Made by a program: the position numbers and the translations under genes. Positions 1 to 11,130 of a stretch of DNA of 64,000 nt are shown here, piece by piece. Every line of letters starts with the position of its first letter. The stretch's first letter is position 1. Origin of the DNA: Paraburkholderia sprentiae WSM5005 (lineage in GTDB: Bacteria; Pseudomonadota; Gammaproteobacteria; Burkholderiales; Burkholderiaceae). The notes under the pieces are model-generated. The model had not been told where the DNA came from and made no database searches. It saw nothing but the letters and a program-made list of their open reading frames with translations. The stretch spans positions 2,046,001 through 2,110,000 of the forward strand of contig NZ_CP017561.2 in assembly GCF_001865575.2 (NCBI RefSeq), in the 5' to 3' direction.

Positions 1-1
1 C

Positions 2-1015
2 GGCATGCTGAAGGATGCACTGATCGCGAAAGCGAAACAGGGCGTGCGGGTCTACTTCCTGTATGACAGCATCGGCAGTTTCGATCTGCCGCACCGGTAC
101 GTCGCGGCGCTGCGCGCGGCCGGTATCGAAACTCATCCGTTCGCGACGAACCGCCGCTTCGTCAACCGTCTGCAACTGAACTTCCGCAATCACCGCAAGA
201 TCGTGTCGGTCGACGGCGAGCGCGCGTTTGTTGGCGGTCACAACGTCGGTGTCGAATATCTGGGCGCGAAGCCGCCGCTGTCGCCGTGGCGGGATACTCA
301 CATCGAGGTGCGCGGCCCGGCGGTCGCCAGCATCCAGTTCGTCTTTATCGAGGACTGGTACTGGGCCACGCAGCAGTTGCCCGAGTTCGACGCGCCGGCC
401 GCCGATTCAGCCGAGCCGTGCGTCGAGCAGCCCGGCCGCGACGGCGCCAACGAACGTGCCGCGAACAACATGCACTGCCTCGTGCTGCCGAGCGGTCCGG
501 CCGACAGACAGGAGACCTGCTCGCTGTTTTTCGTCGAGGCGATCAACGCCGCGCGTGAACGCATCTGGATCACGACGCCCTACCTCGTGCCCGACGAAGC
601 CGTGTTCGCCGCGCTGCGGCTCGCGGCGCTGCGCGGCGTCGACGTACGCATCCTGATTCCGAGCCGGCGCGATCACCGGGTGGTGTTCGCCGCATCGAAG
701 CTCTATGCGTACGACTCGCTACGCGCGGGCATTCGCATCTTCCGCTATCAGCCGGGTTTCCTGCATCAGAAGGTCGTGCTGATCGACAGCAGCGCGGCCG
801 CGATCGGCAGCGCCAACCTCGACAACCGTTCGTTTCGCCTGAACTTCGAGATCATGGTGCTGACCGTCGACCGCGGCTTCGCGCTCGAAGTCGAAACGAT
901 GCTGCTCGACGACTTCGCCGAGTCGCGCGAAATCGACCGCGACGAGTACCGCAACGCGCACGCGCTGCGACGCATGCTGATGCACGTTGCGCGGCTCTTT
1001 TCGCCGATCCTGTAG
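2..1015 (+). CDS. cls: Cardiolipin synthase, C-terminal part (5' end outside window)
   Basis: Membrane phospholipase-D-family enzyme that joins two phosphatidylglycerols (or PG and PE) into cardiolipin. Two HKD signatures are visible: [10 protein letters not shown] near visible residue 63 and HQKVVLID followed by [10 protein letters not shown] near residue 256. The frame is open back to the first base, and about 336 residues are seen against roughly 480 for full-length ClsA, so the N-terminal membrane segments lie upstream. It converges on the glutathione peroxidase gene 10 bases away. Another PLD-family phospholipid synthase (ClsB/ClsC type) is possible, because the N-terminus is missing. 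Confidence 0.9.
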   Translation, partial: GMLKDALIAKAKQGVRVYFLYDSIGSFDLPHRYVAALRAAGIETHPFATNRRFVNRLQLNFRNHRKIVSVDGERAFVGGHNVGVEYLGAKPPLSPWRDTHIEVRGPAVASIQFVFIEDWYWATQQLPEFDAPAADSAEPCVEQPGRDGANERAANNMHCLVLPSGPADRQETCSLFFVEAINAARERIWITTPYLVPDEAVFAALRLAALRGVDVRILIPSRRDHRVVFAASKLYAYDSLRAGIRIFRYQPGFLHQKVVLIDSSAAAIGSANLDNRSFRLNFEIMVLTVDRGFALEVETMLLDDFAESREIDRDEYRNAHALRRMLMHVARLFSPIL

Positions 1016-1025
1016 GCGCACCCGC

Positions 1026-1505
1026 TTACAGCAGCGCTTCGATATCCCCGGTGATCGCCTCGGGCTTGGTCAGCGGTGCATAGCGCTTGACGACGTTGCC
1101 GTCGCGGCCGATCAGAAACTTCGTGAAATTCCACTTGATTGCCTCGAGGCCAAGCAGCCCCGGCGCCTCGATCGTCAGGTAGCGGAACAGCGGGTGCGCA
1201 TTCGGACCGTTCACGTCGATCTTGTCGAACATCGGAAACGTCACGCCGTAGTTCTTCTCGCAGAAGCCGCCGATCTGCGCCGCGTCGCCCGGCTCCTGCT
1301 TGCCGAACTGGTTGCACGGAAAACCGAGCACCGCGAGCCCGCGCGCCGCGTACGTGTCGTACAGCTTCTGTAAGCCCGCGTACTGTGGCGTGAACCCGCA
1401 TTCGCTCGCGGTATTGACGATCAGCAGAACCTTGCCTTGGTACGTCGCGAGACTCGCTTCCTCGCCGCCGAGCGTGCGCGCCGAAAACGAATAGATCGAT
1501 GTCAT
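1026..1505 (-). CDS. gpx: Glutathione peroxidase (Cys type)
   Basis: Thiol peroxidase of the glutathione peroxidase family, reducing hydroperoxides in the cytoplasm. The 159-residue length is normal for bacterial members. The peroxidatic site reads NTASECGFTPQY, with Cys where animal enzymes have selenocysteine. The family signature LGFPCNQFGKQEPG and the WNFTKFL segment with the catalytic Trp and Asn are intact. The start was set at the ATG preceded by GGGGAG; an open frame continues 60 codons upstream but looks non-coding. In bacteria such enzymes often use thioredoxin rather than glutathione, which cannot be decided here. Confidence 0.93.
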   Translation of the reverse strand: MTSIYSFSARTLGGEEASLATYQGKVLLIVNTASECGFTPQYAGLQKLYDTYAARGLAVLGFPCNQFGKQEPGDAAQIGGFCEKNYGVTFPMFDKIDVNGPNAHPLFRYLTIEAPGLLGLEAIKWNFTKFLIGRDGNVVKRYAPLTKPEAITGDIEALL

Positions 1506-1671
1506 GTGCTCTCCCCTGAAAGCCGTCAGTCTATGCCAAAAGCGCTGCCGATACAGTCGGCCGGATGGCCGATGGCCGCTGCGCGCGAAGCGACGGACAA
1601 GCAATCGGCGCCGCGCGCCCGGCAACGCGCCGGGCAGTCTAAAATAGCGGTTTTCTTCAGCCGGCCACGTC

Positions 1672-3627
<1,956 letters not shown>

Positions 3628-3667
3628 CGGCACGCAACAGCCGGGCCGCGCCGGCATCCACGGGAGC

Positions 3668-4783
3668 TTGGCTTTGTCATTTGCGAACTCATCGGCCGCG
3701 GAGATGCCGCCGCCGTTGCAAGGACTGCGGGTGCTCGACCTCACGCGCCTGCTGCCGGGTCCGGTGGCCGCACTGCGCCTCGCCGAGTTCGGCGCCGATG
3801 TGCTGAAGATCGAAGCGCCCGGCGCGGGCGACCCCACGCGCACGATGATGCAATCGTCGAGCGATCGCGTCGCGGGCCGGCCCGGCGCGTTCTACCGGAT
3901 GGTCAATCGTGGCAAGCGCGAGACGCGCCTCGACCTCAAATCCGAAGCGGGACGCCACGTACTGCGCGCGCTCGCGGCCGAAGCCGACGTGCTGATCGAG
4001 AGCTTCCGGCCCGGCGTGATGGAGCGGCTCGGCCTCGGTTACGCGACGCTGTGCGCAGCCAATCCGCGGCTCATCTATTGCGCGATCAGCGGATACGGCG
4101 CGAGTGGTCCGTTCGCGGATCATGCCGGCCACGATCTGAACTACATCGGCTATGCGGGCGTGCTCGATCAACTGGCGAACCGCGACGGAGCGCCGATCCT
4201 GCCGAACTTCCAGATCGCCGATCTGCTCGGCGGCGCATTGAGCGCGGTCACGCAGATTCTCGCCGCGCTCTGGCATGTCGCGCGTGGCGGGGCGGGCCGC
4301 TTCGTCGATGTGTCGATGACGCACACGAGCTATGCGCATAACTTCGTCGCGCAGGTGTCGCTGGTCAACGAAGGGGCGGCGCCCGCCGCGGGCAGCGGTC
4401 TGTTGAACGGCGGCGTGCCCTGCTACAACCTGTACCGCACGAGCGATGCGCGCTGGCTCGCGGTCGGTGCGCTCGAACTGAAGTTCTGGGAAACGCTGTG
4501 CATGGCGCTCGATCGGCCCGAATGGGCGACGCGTCACTGGAGCCTCGGTCAGGCGATCGGCGGCCCCGATGCCGTGGCGCTCATTCAGGAGCTCGCCAAT
4601 GTGATCGCGACGCGCACGCTCGGCGAATGGGTGGAATTGCTGGAATCGCTCGATTGCTGCGTGTCGCCGGTGCTGACGGCCGCTGAAGCGGCGCAGCATC
4701 CGCTGTTCAATCCGCACGCGTATTCGGCGGCGGCCTCGAGTGCCGCCGCGGCAGACGACGAGGGCCACGGCGCAGCGGTCTAA
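3668..4783 (+). CDS. CaiB/BaiF (family III) CoA-transferase
   Basis: Family III CoA-transferases move CoA between carboxylic acids through an aspartyl-CoA intermediate; some homologues are alpha-methylacyl-CoA racemases. The protein begins the family fold with LRVLDLTRLLPGPVAALRLA and has AEFGADVLKIEAPGAGDPTR, NRGKRETRLDLKSEAGR and GHDLNYIG, whose Asp is the expected nucleophile. Its 371 residues fit the family. Start is uncertain: TTG at 3668, TTG at 3674 (7 bases after GGGAG) or ATG at 3704. The substrate cannot be inferred; no dehydrogenase or ligase lies nearby. It follows yheS by 40 bases and may be co-transcribed. Confidence 0.85.
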   Translation: MALSFANSSAAEMPPPLQGLRVLDLTRLLPGPVAALRLAEFGADVLKIEAPGAGDPTRTMMQSSSDRVAGRPGAFYRMVNRGKRETRLDLKSEAGRHVLRALAAEADVLIESFRPGVMERLGLGYATLCAANPRLIYCAISGYGASGPFADHAGHDLNYIGYAGVLDQLANRDGAPILPNFQIADLLGGALSAVTQILAALWHVARGGAGRFVDVSMTHTSYAHNFVAQVSLVNEGAAPAAGSGLLNGGVPCYNLYRTSDARWLAVGALELKFWETLCMALDRPEWATRHWSLGQAIGGPDAVALIQELANVIATRTLGEWVELLESLDCCVSPVLTAAEAAQHPLFNPHAYSAAASSAAAADDEGHGAAV

Positions 4784-4819
4784 CGCGCGCGGCGCAGTCG
4801 CGGCGCGGCACCGCCCGCG

Positions 4820-5098
4820 TCAACGCGGCGCCACCGTCTGCCTGCGCAGCGTTTGACGCGGCGACTTCTCGTCGTCGTACAGCAGGTGTTTGCGGCCTTC
4901 CACGTGGCGGCTGATCGTGGCGCGCACTTCCGCGGCCGTCACGTCTGCTGCCACCACTCGCCGCGAAATCTGCCCCGCGGTGTCGATCCACTCGACGATC
5001 CGGCAAGCGCCGCCCCAAGGCTGACGGATCGGTGCGGAGACCCGGCAGCCGCGCACCTGCAGGTGACGCTCGACTACGACTTCATGTGACTGTTTCAA
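4820..5098 (-). CDS. Small DUF2866-like protein
   Basis: A 92-residue protein matching what I remember of DUF2866, a small family I know only from Burkholderia and relatives; its function is unknown. It is basic, without signal peptide or membrane segment, and has a compact core (VVVERHLQVRGCRVSAPI, WGGACRIVEWID) followed by an RRVV-ADVTAAEVRATISRHVEGRKHLLYDD segment. The TTG start was chosen because AAGGATCG sits at proper spacing; an ATG 12 codons upstream (5134) is the alternative. It converges on the CoA-transferase gene. Confidence 0.65.
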   Translation of the reverse strand: MKQSHEVVVERHLQVRGCRVSAPIRQPWGGACRIVEWIDTAGQISRRVVAADVTAAEVRATISRHVEGRKHLLYDDEKSPRQTLRRQTVAPR

Positions 5099-5251
5099 AG
5101 CGCGATCCTTTTTCGGGCATCGGAACGGATGCACGTCCGTACAGGTTAGGAAAAAGGTATGGCGGCCAGGTTACAGCCAATGTGGAGATCGTTACCGGCC
5201 ATTACGAGACTGCAAGCGTACACAGCACTGGCAAGCCGTCCGTGGCCCGAT

Positions 5252-6628
5252 CTACTCGAGCGTGCGGACGCGGTCGATGGCCTGTTCGATCCGTTCGACC
5301 GCAACGACCTGTAAGCCTTCGATCGGCTGTTTCGGCGCATTGGCCTTCGGGATCACCGCGACCGAGAAGCCCAGCTTGGCCGCTTCCTTCAGGCGCTCCT
5401 GTCCGCGCGGCGACGGCCGGATCTCGCCGGCGAGGCCCACTTCGCCGAATACGACGAGCCCCTTCGGCAGCGGCTTGTTGCGCATCGACGAATGGATCGC
5501 GAGCAGCACCGCGAGGTCGGCGGCGGGCTCGGAGATCTTCACGCCGCCCACCGCGTTCAGAAATACGTCCTGATCGAAACAGGCGATGCCCGCATGCCGA
5601 TGCAGCACCGCAAGCAGCATCGCAAGCCGGTTCTGTTCGAGGCCGACCGCGAGGCGTCGCGGATTCGGCGCGTTGGCTGCATCGACGAGCGCCTGCACTT
5701 CCACGAGTAGCGGCCGGGTGCCCTCCTGCGTGACCAGCACGCACGAACCCGGCACCGACTGCTCGTGCTGCGACAGAAACAGCGCCGACGGATTGGCGAC
5801 GCCGCGCAGGCCGCGCTCGGTCATCGCGAATACGCCGAGCTCGTTGACCGCGCCGAAGCGGTTCTTGATCGCGCGCACGAGACGGTACGACGAGTGCGTG
5901 TCGCCCTCGAAGTACAACACCGTATCGACGATATGTTCGAGCACGCGCGGACCCGCGAGCGCGCCCTCTTTCGTGACGTGACCGACCATGATGATCGTCG
6001 TCCCGGACTGCTTGGCGATGCGCGTGAGTTGCGCCGCACACTCGCGCACTTGTGCGACCGAGCCCGGCGCAGATGTCAGGGCATCCGAATAGACGGTCTG
6101 GATCGAATCGATCACGGCGACCTCGGGCCGCTGTTCGGCGATCGTCGCCTGAATCTTTTCGAGCTGGATTTCCGCGAGCAATTGCAGTTCGCTCGCCTTC
6201 GAGCCGGGCTCGAGCAGCGCCAGCCGTTGTGCGCGCAACGCGATCTGCGCGCCCGATTCTTCGCCGCTGATATAGAGCGCGCGCTTGTCCGCCGCGATTT
6301 CCGCGAGCGACTGCAGCAACAGCGTCGATTTACCGATGCCCGGATCGCCGCCGATCAGCACCACACCGCCCGGCACGAGGCCGCCGCCGAGCACGCGGTC
6401 GAATTCGCTGACGCCGGTGGAAAAACGCGGCACGTCCGACGCGTCGATGTCGGCGAGGCGCCGTACCGGCGTGCTCTTCGCGAGCGACTGGAAACGGTGC
6501 GTGGACGGCGCCTCGGCGACAGATTCGACGAGCGTGTTCCACGCCTGACAGGACGGGCATTGCCCGGACCACTTCGGCGACTGACCGCCGCATTCGCTGC
6601 AAACGTACAACGTCTTCGCTTTCGCCAC
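5252..6628 (-). CDS. radA: DNA repair protein RadA
   Basis: RecA-related ATPase and branch-migration helicase that processes recombination intermediates. The 458 residues show the full architecture: a four-cysteine zinc finger (C10, C13, C24, C27), Walker A GDPGIGKST at 94-102, the RadA-specific KNRFG motif at 255-259, and a C-terminal Lon-protease-like domain with SEPAADLAVLLAI and GEVGLAGEIRP. It follows alr by 3 bases, so the two are almost certainly one transcript. No anomalies. Confidence 0.97.
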   Translation of the reverse strand: MAKAKTLYVCSECGGQSPKWSGQCPSCQAWNTLVESVAEAPSTHRFQSLAKSTPVRRLADIDASDVPRFSTGVSEFDRVLGGGLVPGGVVLIGGDPGIGKSTLLLQSLAEIAADKRALYISGEESGAQIALRAQRLALLEPGSKASELQLLAEIQLEKIQATIAEQRPEVAVIDSIQTVYSDALTSAPGSVAQVRECAAQLTRIAKQSGTTIIMVGHVTKEGALAGPRVLEHIVDTVLYFEGDTHSSYRLVRAIKNRFGAVNELGVFAMTERGLRGVANPSALFLSQHEQSVPGSCVLVTQEGTRPLLVEVQALVDAANAPNPRRLAVGLEQNRLAMLLAVLHRHAGIACFDQDVFLNAVGGVKISEPAADLAVLLAIHSSMRNKPLPKGLVVFGEVGLAGEIRPSPRGQERLKEAAKLGFSVAVIPKANAPKQPIEGLQVVAVERIEQAIDRVRTLE

Positions 6629-6631
6629 GCG

Positions 6632-7702
6632 TTACTCCGCGCGAACCGGTACACGCGGCGCGACTGCGCACATCAGCTCATAGCCGATCGTGCCGCAAGC
6701 CTGCGCGACGTCGTCGATGGGCAGCGCGGCGCCCCACAGTTCGACGCGCGAGCCGATGTTGGCGGTCGGCACCGGGGTCAGGTCGACGGTCAGCATGTCC
6801 ATCGACACCCGTCCGACGATCCGCGTGCGCACACCATCGACGATCACCGGCGTGCTCTCCGGCGCGACGCGCGGATAGCCGTCCGCGTAACCGCACGCGA
6901 CCACGCCGATGCGCATCGGCCCGCGCGCGGTGAATGTCGAACCGTAGCCGACCGAGCTGCCTTCGCTGAGCGTCTGCACGGCGATCAGTTCCGACGTGAG
7001 TGTCATGGCGGGCTGCAGGCCCGTGCCGTCGATGGCCGCCGTCACGCCGGACGGCGACGCGCCATACAGAATGATGCCCGGGCGCACCCAGTCGAAATGC
7101 GCTTCCGGATGCCACAGCGTCGCTGCCGAATTCGCAAGACTGCGCGCACCGGCGATGCCTTGCGCGCCGCGCTCGAATGCTTCTAGCTGATGCGCGACGC
7201 CGCGTTCGCCGTCGGCATCGGAAAAATGCGTCATCAACGTGATCTGGCCGACGCCCTGGCAGGCGCGCGCGCGCTCCCATGCCGGACGGAATTTTTCGAC
7301 CGTATAACCGAGCCGGTTCATGCCAGTGTTCATCTTCAGCTGGATGTTGACCGGTTTCGACAGACGCGCCATTTCGAGCATGCGCAACTGCTCGTCCGAA
7401 TGCAGCGCCGTGGTCAGACTGTAGCGGTCGATCACGTCGATATCGGTCGGCCGAAAAAAGCCTTCCAGCAGAAGAATCGGGCCCGCCCAGCCCAATTCAC
7501 GCAACTTCACCGCTTCTTCGAGGTCCAGCAACCCGAAGCCGTCGGTCGCGCGCAAGCCTGGGAACACGCGCGCGAGGCCATGCCCGTATGCATTGGCCTT
7601 GACGACGGCCCAGACTTTCGATTTCGGCGCAAAGCGGCGCGCGACAGCGAGGTTATTGGCGAGAGCAGCGGTATGAATCGTGGCGGAAAGGGGGCGCGGC
7701 AT
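6632..7702 (-). CDS. alr: Alanine racemase
   Basis: PLP enzyme interconverting L- and D-alanine for peptidoglycan. The Schiff-base lysine is K35 in [10 protein letters not shown] and the catalytic tyrosine is Y253 in [15 protein letters not shown] and GYADGYPR are also present. At 356 residues it has family length. The ATG at 7702 ([10 protein letters not shown]) was preferred over a GTG seven codons upstream, because family members begin close to that motif. It is first in the alr-radA pair and divergent from the LplT-like gene. Whether it is the biosynthetic (Alr) or catabolic (DadX) isozyme cannot be told; no dadA is adjacent. Confidence 0.96.
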   Translation of the reverse strand: MPRPLSATIHTAALANNLAVARRFAPKSKVWAVVKANAYGHGLARVFPGLRATDGFGLLDLEEAVKLRELGWAGPILLLEGFFRPTDIDVIDRYSLTTALHSDEQLRMLEMARLSKPVNIQLKMNTGMNRLGYTVEKFRPAWERARACQGVGQITLMTHFSDADGERGVAHQLEAFERGAQGIAGARSLANSAATLWHPEAHFDWVRPGIILYGASPSGVTAAIDGTGLQPAMTLTSELIAVQTLSEGSSVGYGSTFTARGPMRIGVVACGYADGYPRVAPESTPVIVDGVRTRIVGRVSMDMLTVDLTPVPTANIGSRVELWGAALPIDDVAQACGTIGYELMCAVAPRVPVRAE

Positions 7703-7920
7703 GGGATTTTTTCGTAAAGACACTTGCGAATCAGCGGCTTACAGGGCGTTTTCAGCGCTGAGCGGCCCGCTGGGCGGCGCGATCAAGGATTCTGCTAGTC
7801 CGAATTCAGCTATTTTCATGATATAAAGCCGTGCGCACAACCCATTTCGATCGGCATAAGCCCGGACGCATGACAAACGGCCGGGGCGGACAGACCGCAG
7901 CGAGGACAGCATCGCATCAG

Positions 7921-9228
7921 ATGAAAAAAGGTTTTTACACCATCATGGCCGCGCAGTTTTTTTCGTCGCTGGCCGACAATGCGCTTCTGATCGCCGCTAT
8001 CGCACTGCTGAAAGATCTCCACGCTCCGAACTGGATGACGCCGCTGCTCAAGCTGTTTTTTGTGCTGTCGTACGTCGTTCTTGCCGCATTCGTGGGCGCC
8101 TTCGCCGACTCCCGTCCGAAGGGACGCGTGATGTTCATCACCAATACGATCAAGGTAGTCGGCTGCGTGACGATGCTGGTCGGCGCGCATCCGCTGATTG
8201 CGTACGGCATCGTCGGCTTCGGCGCGGCGGCCTACTCGCCCGCCAAATACGGCATTCTCACCGAACTGTTGCCGCCTGACCGGCTGGTCGCCGCGAACGG
8301 CTGGATCGAAGGCACCACGGTCGGCTCGATCATTCTCGGCACGGTGCTTGGCGGTGCGCTGATCAGCCCGCATATTGCCGCGCCGATTCTCAGATGGCAT
8401 CTGCCCACCGTGAACACGCCCGCGGAAGCCGCGATGCTTGTAATCATGGCCATGTACGTGGTCGCCGCGCTGTTCAATCTGCGCATTCCCGACACCGGCG
8501 CGCGCTACCCGCGACAGGAACACGGGCCGATCCGTCTGATCACCGATTTCGCCGACTGCTTTCTCGTGCTGTGGCGCGACAAGCTCGGACAGATTTCGCT
8601 CGCCGTGACGACGCTGTTCTGGGGCGCGGGCGCGACGCTGCAATTCATCGTGCTGAAGTGGGCCGAGGTGTCGCTGAACATGTCGCTGTCCGAGGCGGCG
8701 ATCTTGCAGGCGGTGGTCGCGGTCGGCGTCGCGGGCGGCGCGATTCTCGCGGCCTCGCGGGTGCCGTTGAAGAAGTCGCTGTCGGTATTGCCGGTCGGCA
8801 TCATGATGGGTATCTCCGTGATGCTGATGGCGTTCTACACGCGCGATCTGTTTCCCCCGCACTGGGGCGTTTATTTTGGCCGCATGCACGTGCCGGGCTA
8901 TCTGATTTTCGCGTATATCTTCCTGATGTTCGTGGGCGGCCTGTCGGGTTTTTTCGTCGTGCCGATGAATGCGCTGCTGCAGCACCGCGGGCACGTGCTG
9001 CTGTCGGCGGGCCATTCGATCGCCGTGCAGAACTTCAACGAGAACCTGTCCGTGCTCGTGATGCTGTGCCTGTACGCGGTGCTGGTGTGGCTCGACGTGC
9101 CGGTCTCCGCGGTGATCGTGCTGTTCGGCACCTTCGTCTGTCTGATGATGTGGCTCGTGATGCGGCGCCATCTGGCGAACCAGCGCGCCTTCGACTCGGT
9201 CGCGCTGATCGGCGAAGCCAAGCACTGA
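7921..9228 (+). CDS. lplT: MFS lysophospholipid transporter, LplT-like (copy 1)
   Basis: Inner-membrane major facilitator protein of the LplT family, which flips lysophospholipids inward for re-acylation. Family hallmarks are AAQFFSSLADNALLIAAIALL at the N-terminus, FVGAFADSRPKGRVMF and GFGAAAYSPAKYGIL. It has 435 residues with about 11-12 hydrophobic segments. The start at ATG 7921 aligns with the second copy at 56162; an open frame extends 30 codons upstream without family similarity. In Escherichia coli LplT pairs with acyltransferase Aas, but no aas lies nearby. The substrate is inferred from family only. Confidence 0.88.
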   Translation: MKKGFYTIMAAQFFSSLADNALLIAAIALLKDLHAPNWMTPLLKLFFVLSYVVLAAFVGAFADSRPKGRVMFITNTIKVVGCVTMLVGAHPLIAYGIVGFGAAAYSPAKYGILTELLPPDRLVAANGWIEGTTVGSIILGTVLGGALISPHIAAPILRWHLPTVNTPAEAAMLVIMAMYVVAALFNLRIPDTGARYPRQEHGPIRLITDFADCFLVLWRDKLGQISLAVTTLFWGAGATLQFIVLKWAEVSLNMSLSEAAILQAVVAVGVAGGAILAASRVPLKKSLSVLPVGIMMGISVMLMAFYTRDLFPPHWGVYFGRMHVPGYLIFAYIFLMFVGGLSGFFVVPMNALLQHRGHVLLSAGHSIAVQNFNENLSVLVMLCLYAVLVWLDVPVSAVIVLFGTFVCLMMWLVMRRHLANQRAFDSVALIGEAKH

Positions 9229-9289
9229 TCGGTTGCGCCGGGCCGAGCGCGACAGCCGCGAGCGCGTCCTCCTTCTTCCTCGCTCGACC

Positions 9290-10096
9290 ATGACTCAATC
9301 GATTCCCAACGTGCTGACGATCGCCGGTTCCGATTCCGGCGGCGGCGCTGGCATCCAGGCCGATCTGAAGGCCTTCTCCGCACTCGGCGCCTATGGCGCG
9401 AGCGTAATCACCGCGCTGACCGCGCAGAACACGCGCGGCGTGACCGCGATTCACGCGCCGGATCCCGGCTTCGTCACCGCGCAACTCGACGCGGTGTTCG
9501 ACGATATCCGCATCGACGCGGTGAAGATCGGCATGCTCGCGAATGCCTCGATCGCGCGCGCGGTCGCCGACGCACTGCGCCGTCACCAGCCCAAACACAT
9601 CGTGCTCGACACGGTGATGATCTCGAAAAGCAATCACGCGCTGTTACTGCCCGATGCGGTCGCGGTAGTGCGCGACGAACTGCTTCCCCTCGCCGATTTG
9701 CTGACGCCGAATCTGCCGGAAGCAGCCGCGTTGCTCGGCATGCAGCCCGCCGCCGACGAAGCCGCCATGGTCGAGCAAGGCGAAGCGCTGCGCGCACTCG
9801 GCGCTCGCGCGGTGCTGATGAAGGGCGGTCATCTGAGCGCGGTTGATAGCCCCGACTGGCTCGTGCAGGAAAGCGGCACGCTGCGTCTCGGTGGTCCGCG
9901 CGTGCCGGTAAAGAACACACATGGAACGGGCTGCACGCTGTCGTCGGCGATTGCGGCGCTGATGACGCAGCGCGACGATCTCGCGAGCGCCGTGGCCGAT
10001 GCGAAGGTGTATCTGACGGGTGCATTGCAGGCGAGCGAGCGGCTCGACGTCGGCCACGGCGTGGGGCCGGTGCATCACTTTCATCGGTGGTGGTGA
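9290..10096 (+). CDS. thiD: Hydroxymethylpyrimidine / phosphomethylpyrimidine kinase
   Basis: Ribokinase-like enzyme that phosphorylates HMP and HMP-P in thiamine pyrophosphate synthesis. The N-terminus [21 protein letters not shown], the TAQNTRGV segment, [10 protein letters not shown] and the catalytic anion-hole motif [16 protein letters not shown] are all present. At 268 residues it has standard length. The ATG at 9290 was chosen by alignment to the family N-terminus. It is 61 bases after the LplT-like gene, on the same strand, and no thiamine riboswitch is seen upstream. Confidence 0.96.
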   Translation: MTQSIPNVLTIAGSDSGGGAGIQADLKAFSALGAYGASVITALTAQNTRGVTAIHAPDPGFVTAQLDAVFDDIRIDAVKIGMLANASIARAVADALRRHQPKHIVLDTVMISKSNHALLLPDAVAVVRDELLPLADLLTPNLPEAAALLGMQPAADEAAMVEQGEALRALGARAVLMKGGHLSAVDSPDWLVQESGTLRLGGPRVPVKNTHGTGCTLSSAIAALMTQRDDLASAVADAKVYLTGALQASERLDVGHGVGPVHHFHRWW

Positions 10097-10102
10097 GCGG
10101 CC

Positions 10103-11128
10103 TTATTGCTTCGCGTAACGCTGCGCGTGCTCGGGCCAATCGTCGGGCACGATAAAGCCGCGTGAGCGTTCACGCAGATGGCCCGCGTTGTCGTCGATGA
10201 ACGCGGCGACCATCGTCGGGCCGGATTGAAGTGAGGTCTGCGCGGCCAACGTGTCCGCATCGACGCAGCACGCGTCGTCCGTGCCGTCTTGCGTTCGATA
10301 TCGCGGCGCGAGCCACTCGAGTCGCGGCAACACCCGCCACCTGTACCCATGGGCGCGCGCGAAAGCCGGCCAATCTCGACGCGTCACCCACCAGCCACGC
10401 GCATGGGCAGGATCGAGTTCGGACGGATCGGTGGGCGTCTCGCCATGCCGGTAAAACAGCCAGCCTTTGACGAACATCTGCGGCGTCCACGCGCCCGCAT
10501 AGCCCGTCGATGCGAATTCCTCGCGCGCACTGAGCGGCAACTGATGATGGAGCAGATGCGCGAGTTTCAGATCGAAGCGGTCTTTCAGATTGGGGCCGAC
10601 GTAATCGGCGAGACGCGCCGCCTCTGCCCGATTCGCATCGCCCGCATGCAGATAGCACTTCACCGCGAGTTCCCAATGCAGTCGCGCGCCCCGCCGTGTC
10701 TGCACGAGGAAATCGCATTCACCGAGCGTAAGGCCCCCGTGCCGCAACGGCACACCGGCTGCGACCAGTTGCGCCGCCGGTCCATGCCGCAGGAAAAAGC
10801 CCAGCAGGCGTTCGGCGTAGCGGCCAAGACGCGTGATACGCGCTGCCGCGAGATCCTGACGCAGAAGTGCCGGAGCGGCGTCGAGCGCGCGCAGCCAGTC
10901 GAGCGTGGCCTGCAATTCCTGCGGTGTGTCGAAAGGATCGGCGAGCGCGCCCGCCGGCGGCAGGGGGCGCAACAGAGCGGGACTCAGCAGCAACCACGCG
11001 AGGTCGCGGACAGCCGGATCGCGCAACGCATCGACCGAAGCATCGCGAGGCAGACCCAGCAACGTATCGAGGAACGCCGCCCGGCTGACAGACGCGGCGG
11101 GCACTCGCGCGGCCGGCCCCGCGGGCAT
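10103..11128 (-). CDS. DUF1853 family protein
   Basis: A 341-residue cytoplasmic protein that I assign to DUF1853, a family without an established function. Residues 135-160 read GECDF then, 13 positions later, HWELAVKCYL. The spacing of acidic residues D139 and E153 and lysine K157, after a helix with E106, recalls the PD-(D/E)XK nuclease core; that is inference. The ATG at 11128 is preceded by AGGTGA and lies 2 bases past the stop of the uracil-DNA glycosylase gene, so it is the last gene of the tsaB-rimI-udg operon. It converges on thiD. Confidence 0.75.
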   Translation of the reverse strand: MPAGPAARVPAASVSRAAFLDTLLGLPRDASVDALRDPAVRDLAWLLLSPALLRPLPPAGALADPFDTPQELQATLDWLRALDAAPALLRQDLAAARITRLGRYAERLLGFFLRHGPAAQLVAAGVPLRHGGLTLGECDFLVQTRRGARLHWELAVKCYLHAGDANRAEAARLADYVGPNLKDRFDLKLAHLLHHQLPLSAREEFASTGYAGAWTPQMFVKGWLFYRHGETPTDPSELDPAHARGWWVTRRDWPAFARAHGYRWRVLPRLEWLAPRYRTQDGTDDACCVDADTLAAQTSLQSGPTMVAAFIDDNAGHLRERSRGFIVPDDWPEHAQRYAKQ

Positions 11129-11130
11129 CG

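Noticed and set aside
9229..9289. TPP riboswitch before thiD
   Set aside because: The 61-base gap is too short and has no CTGAGA-type core.
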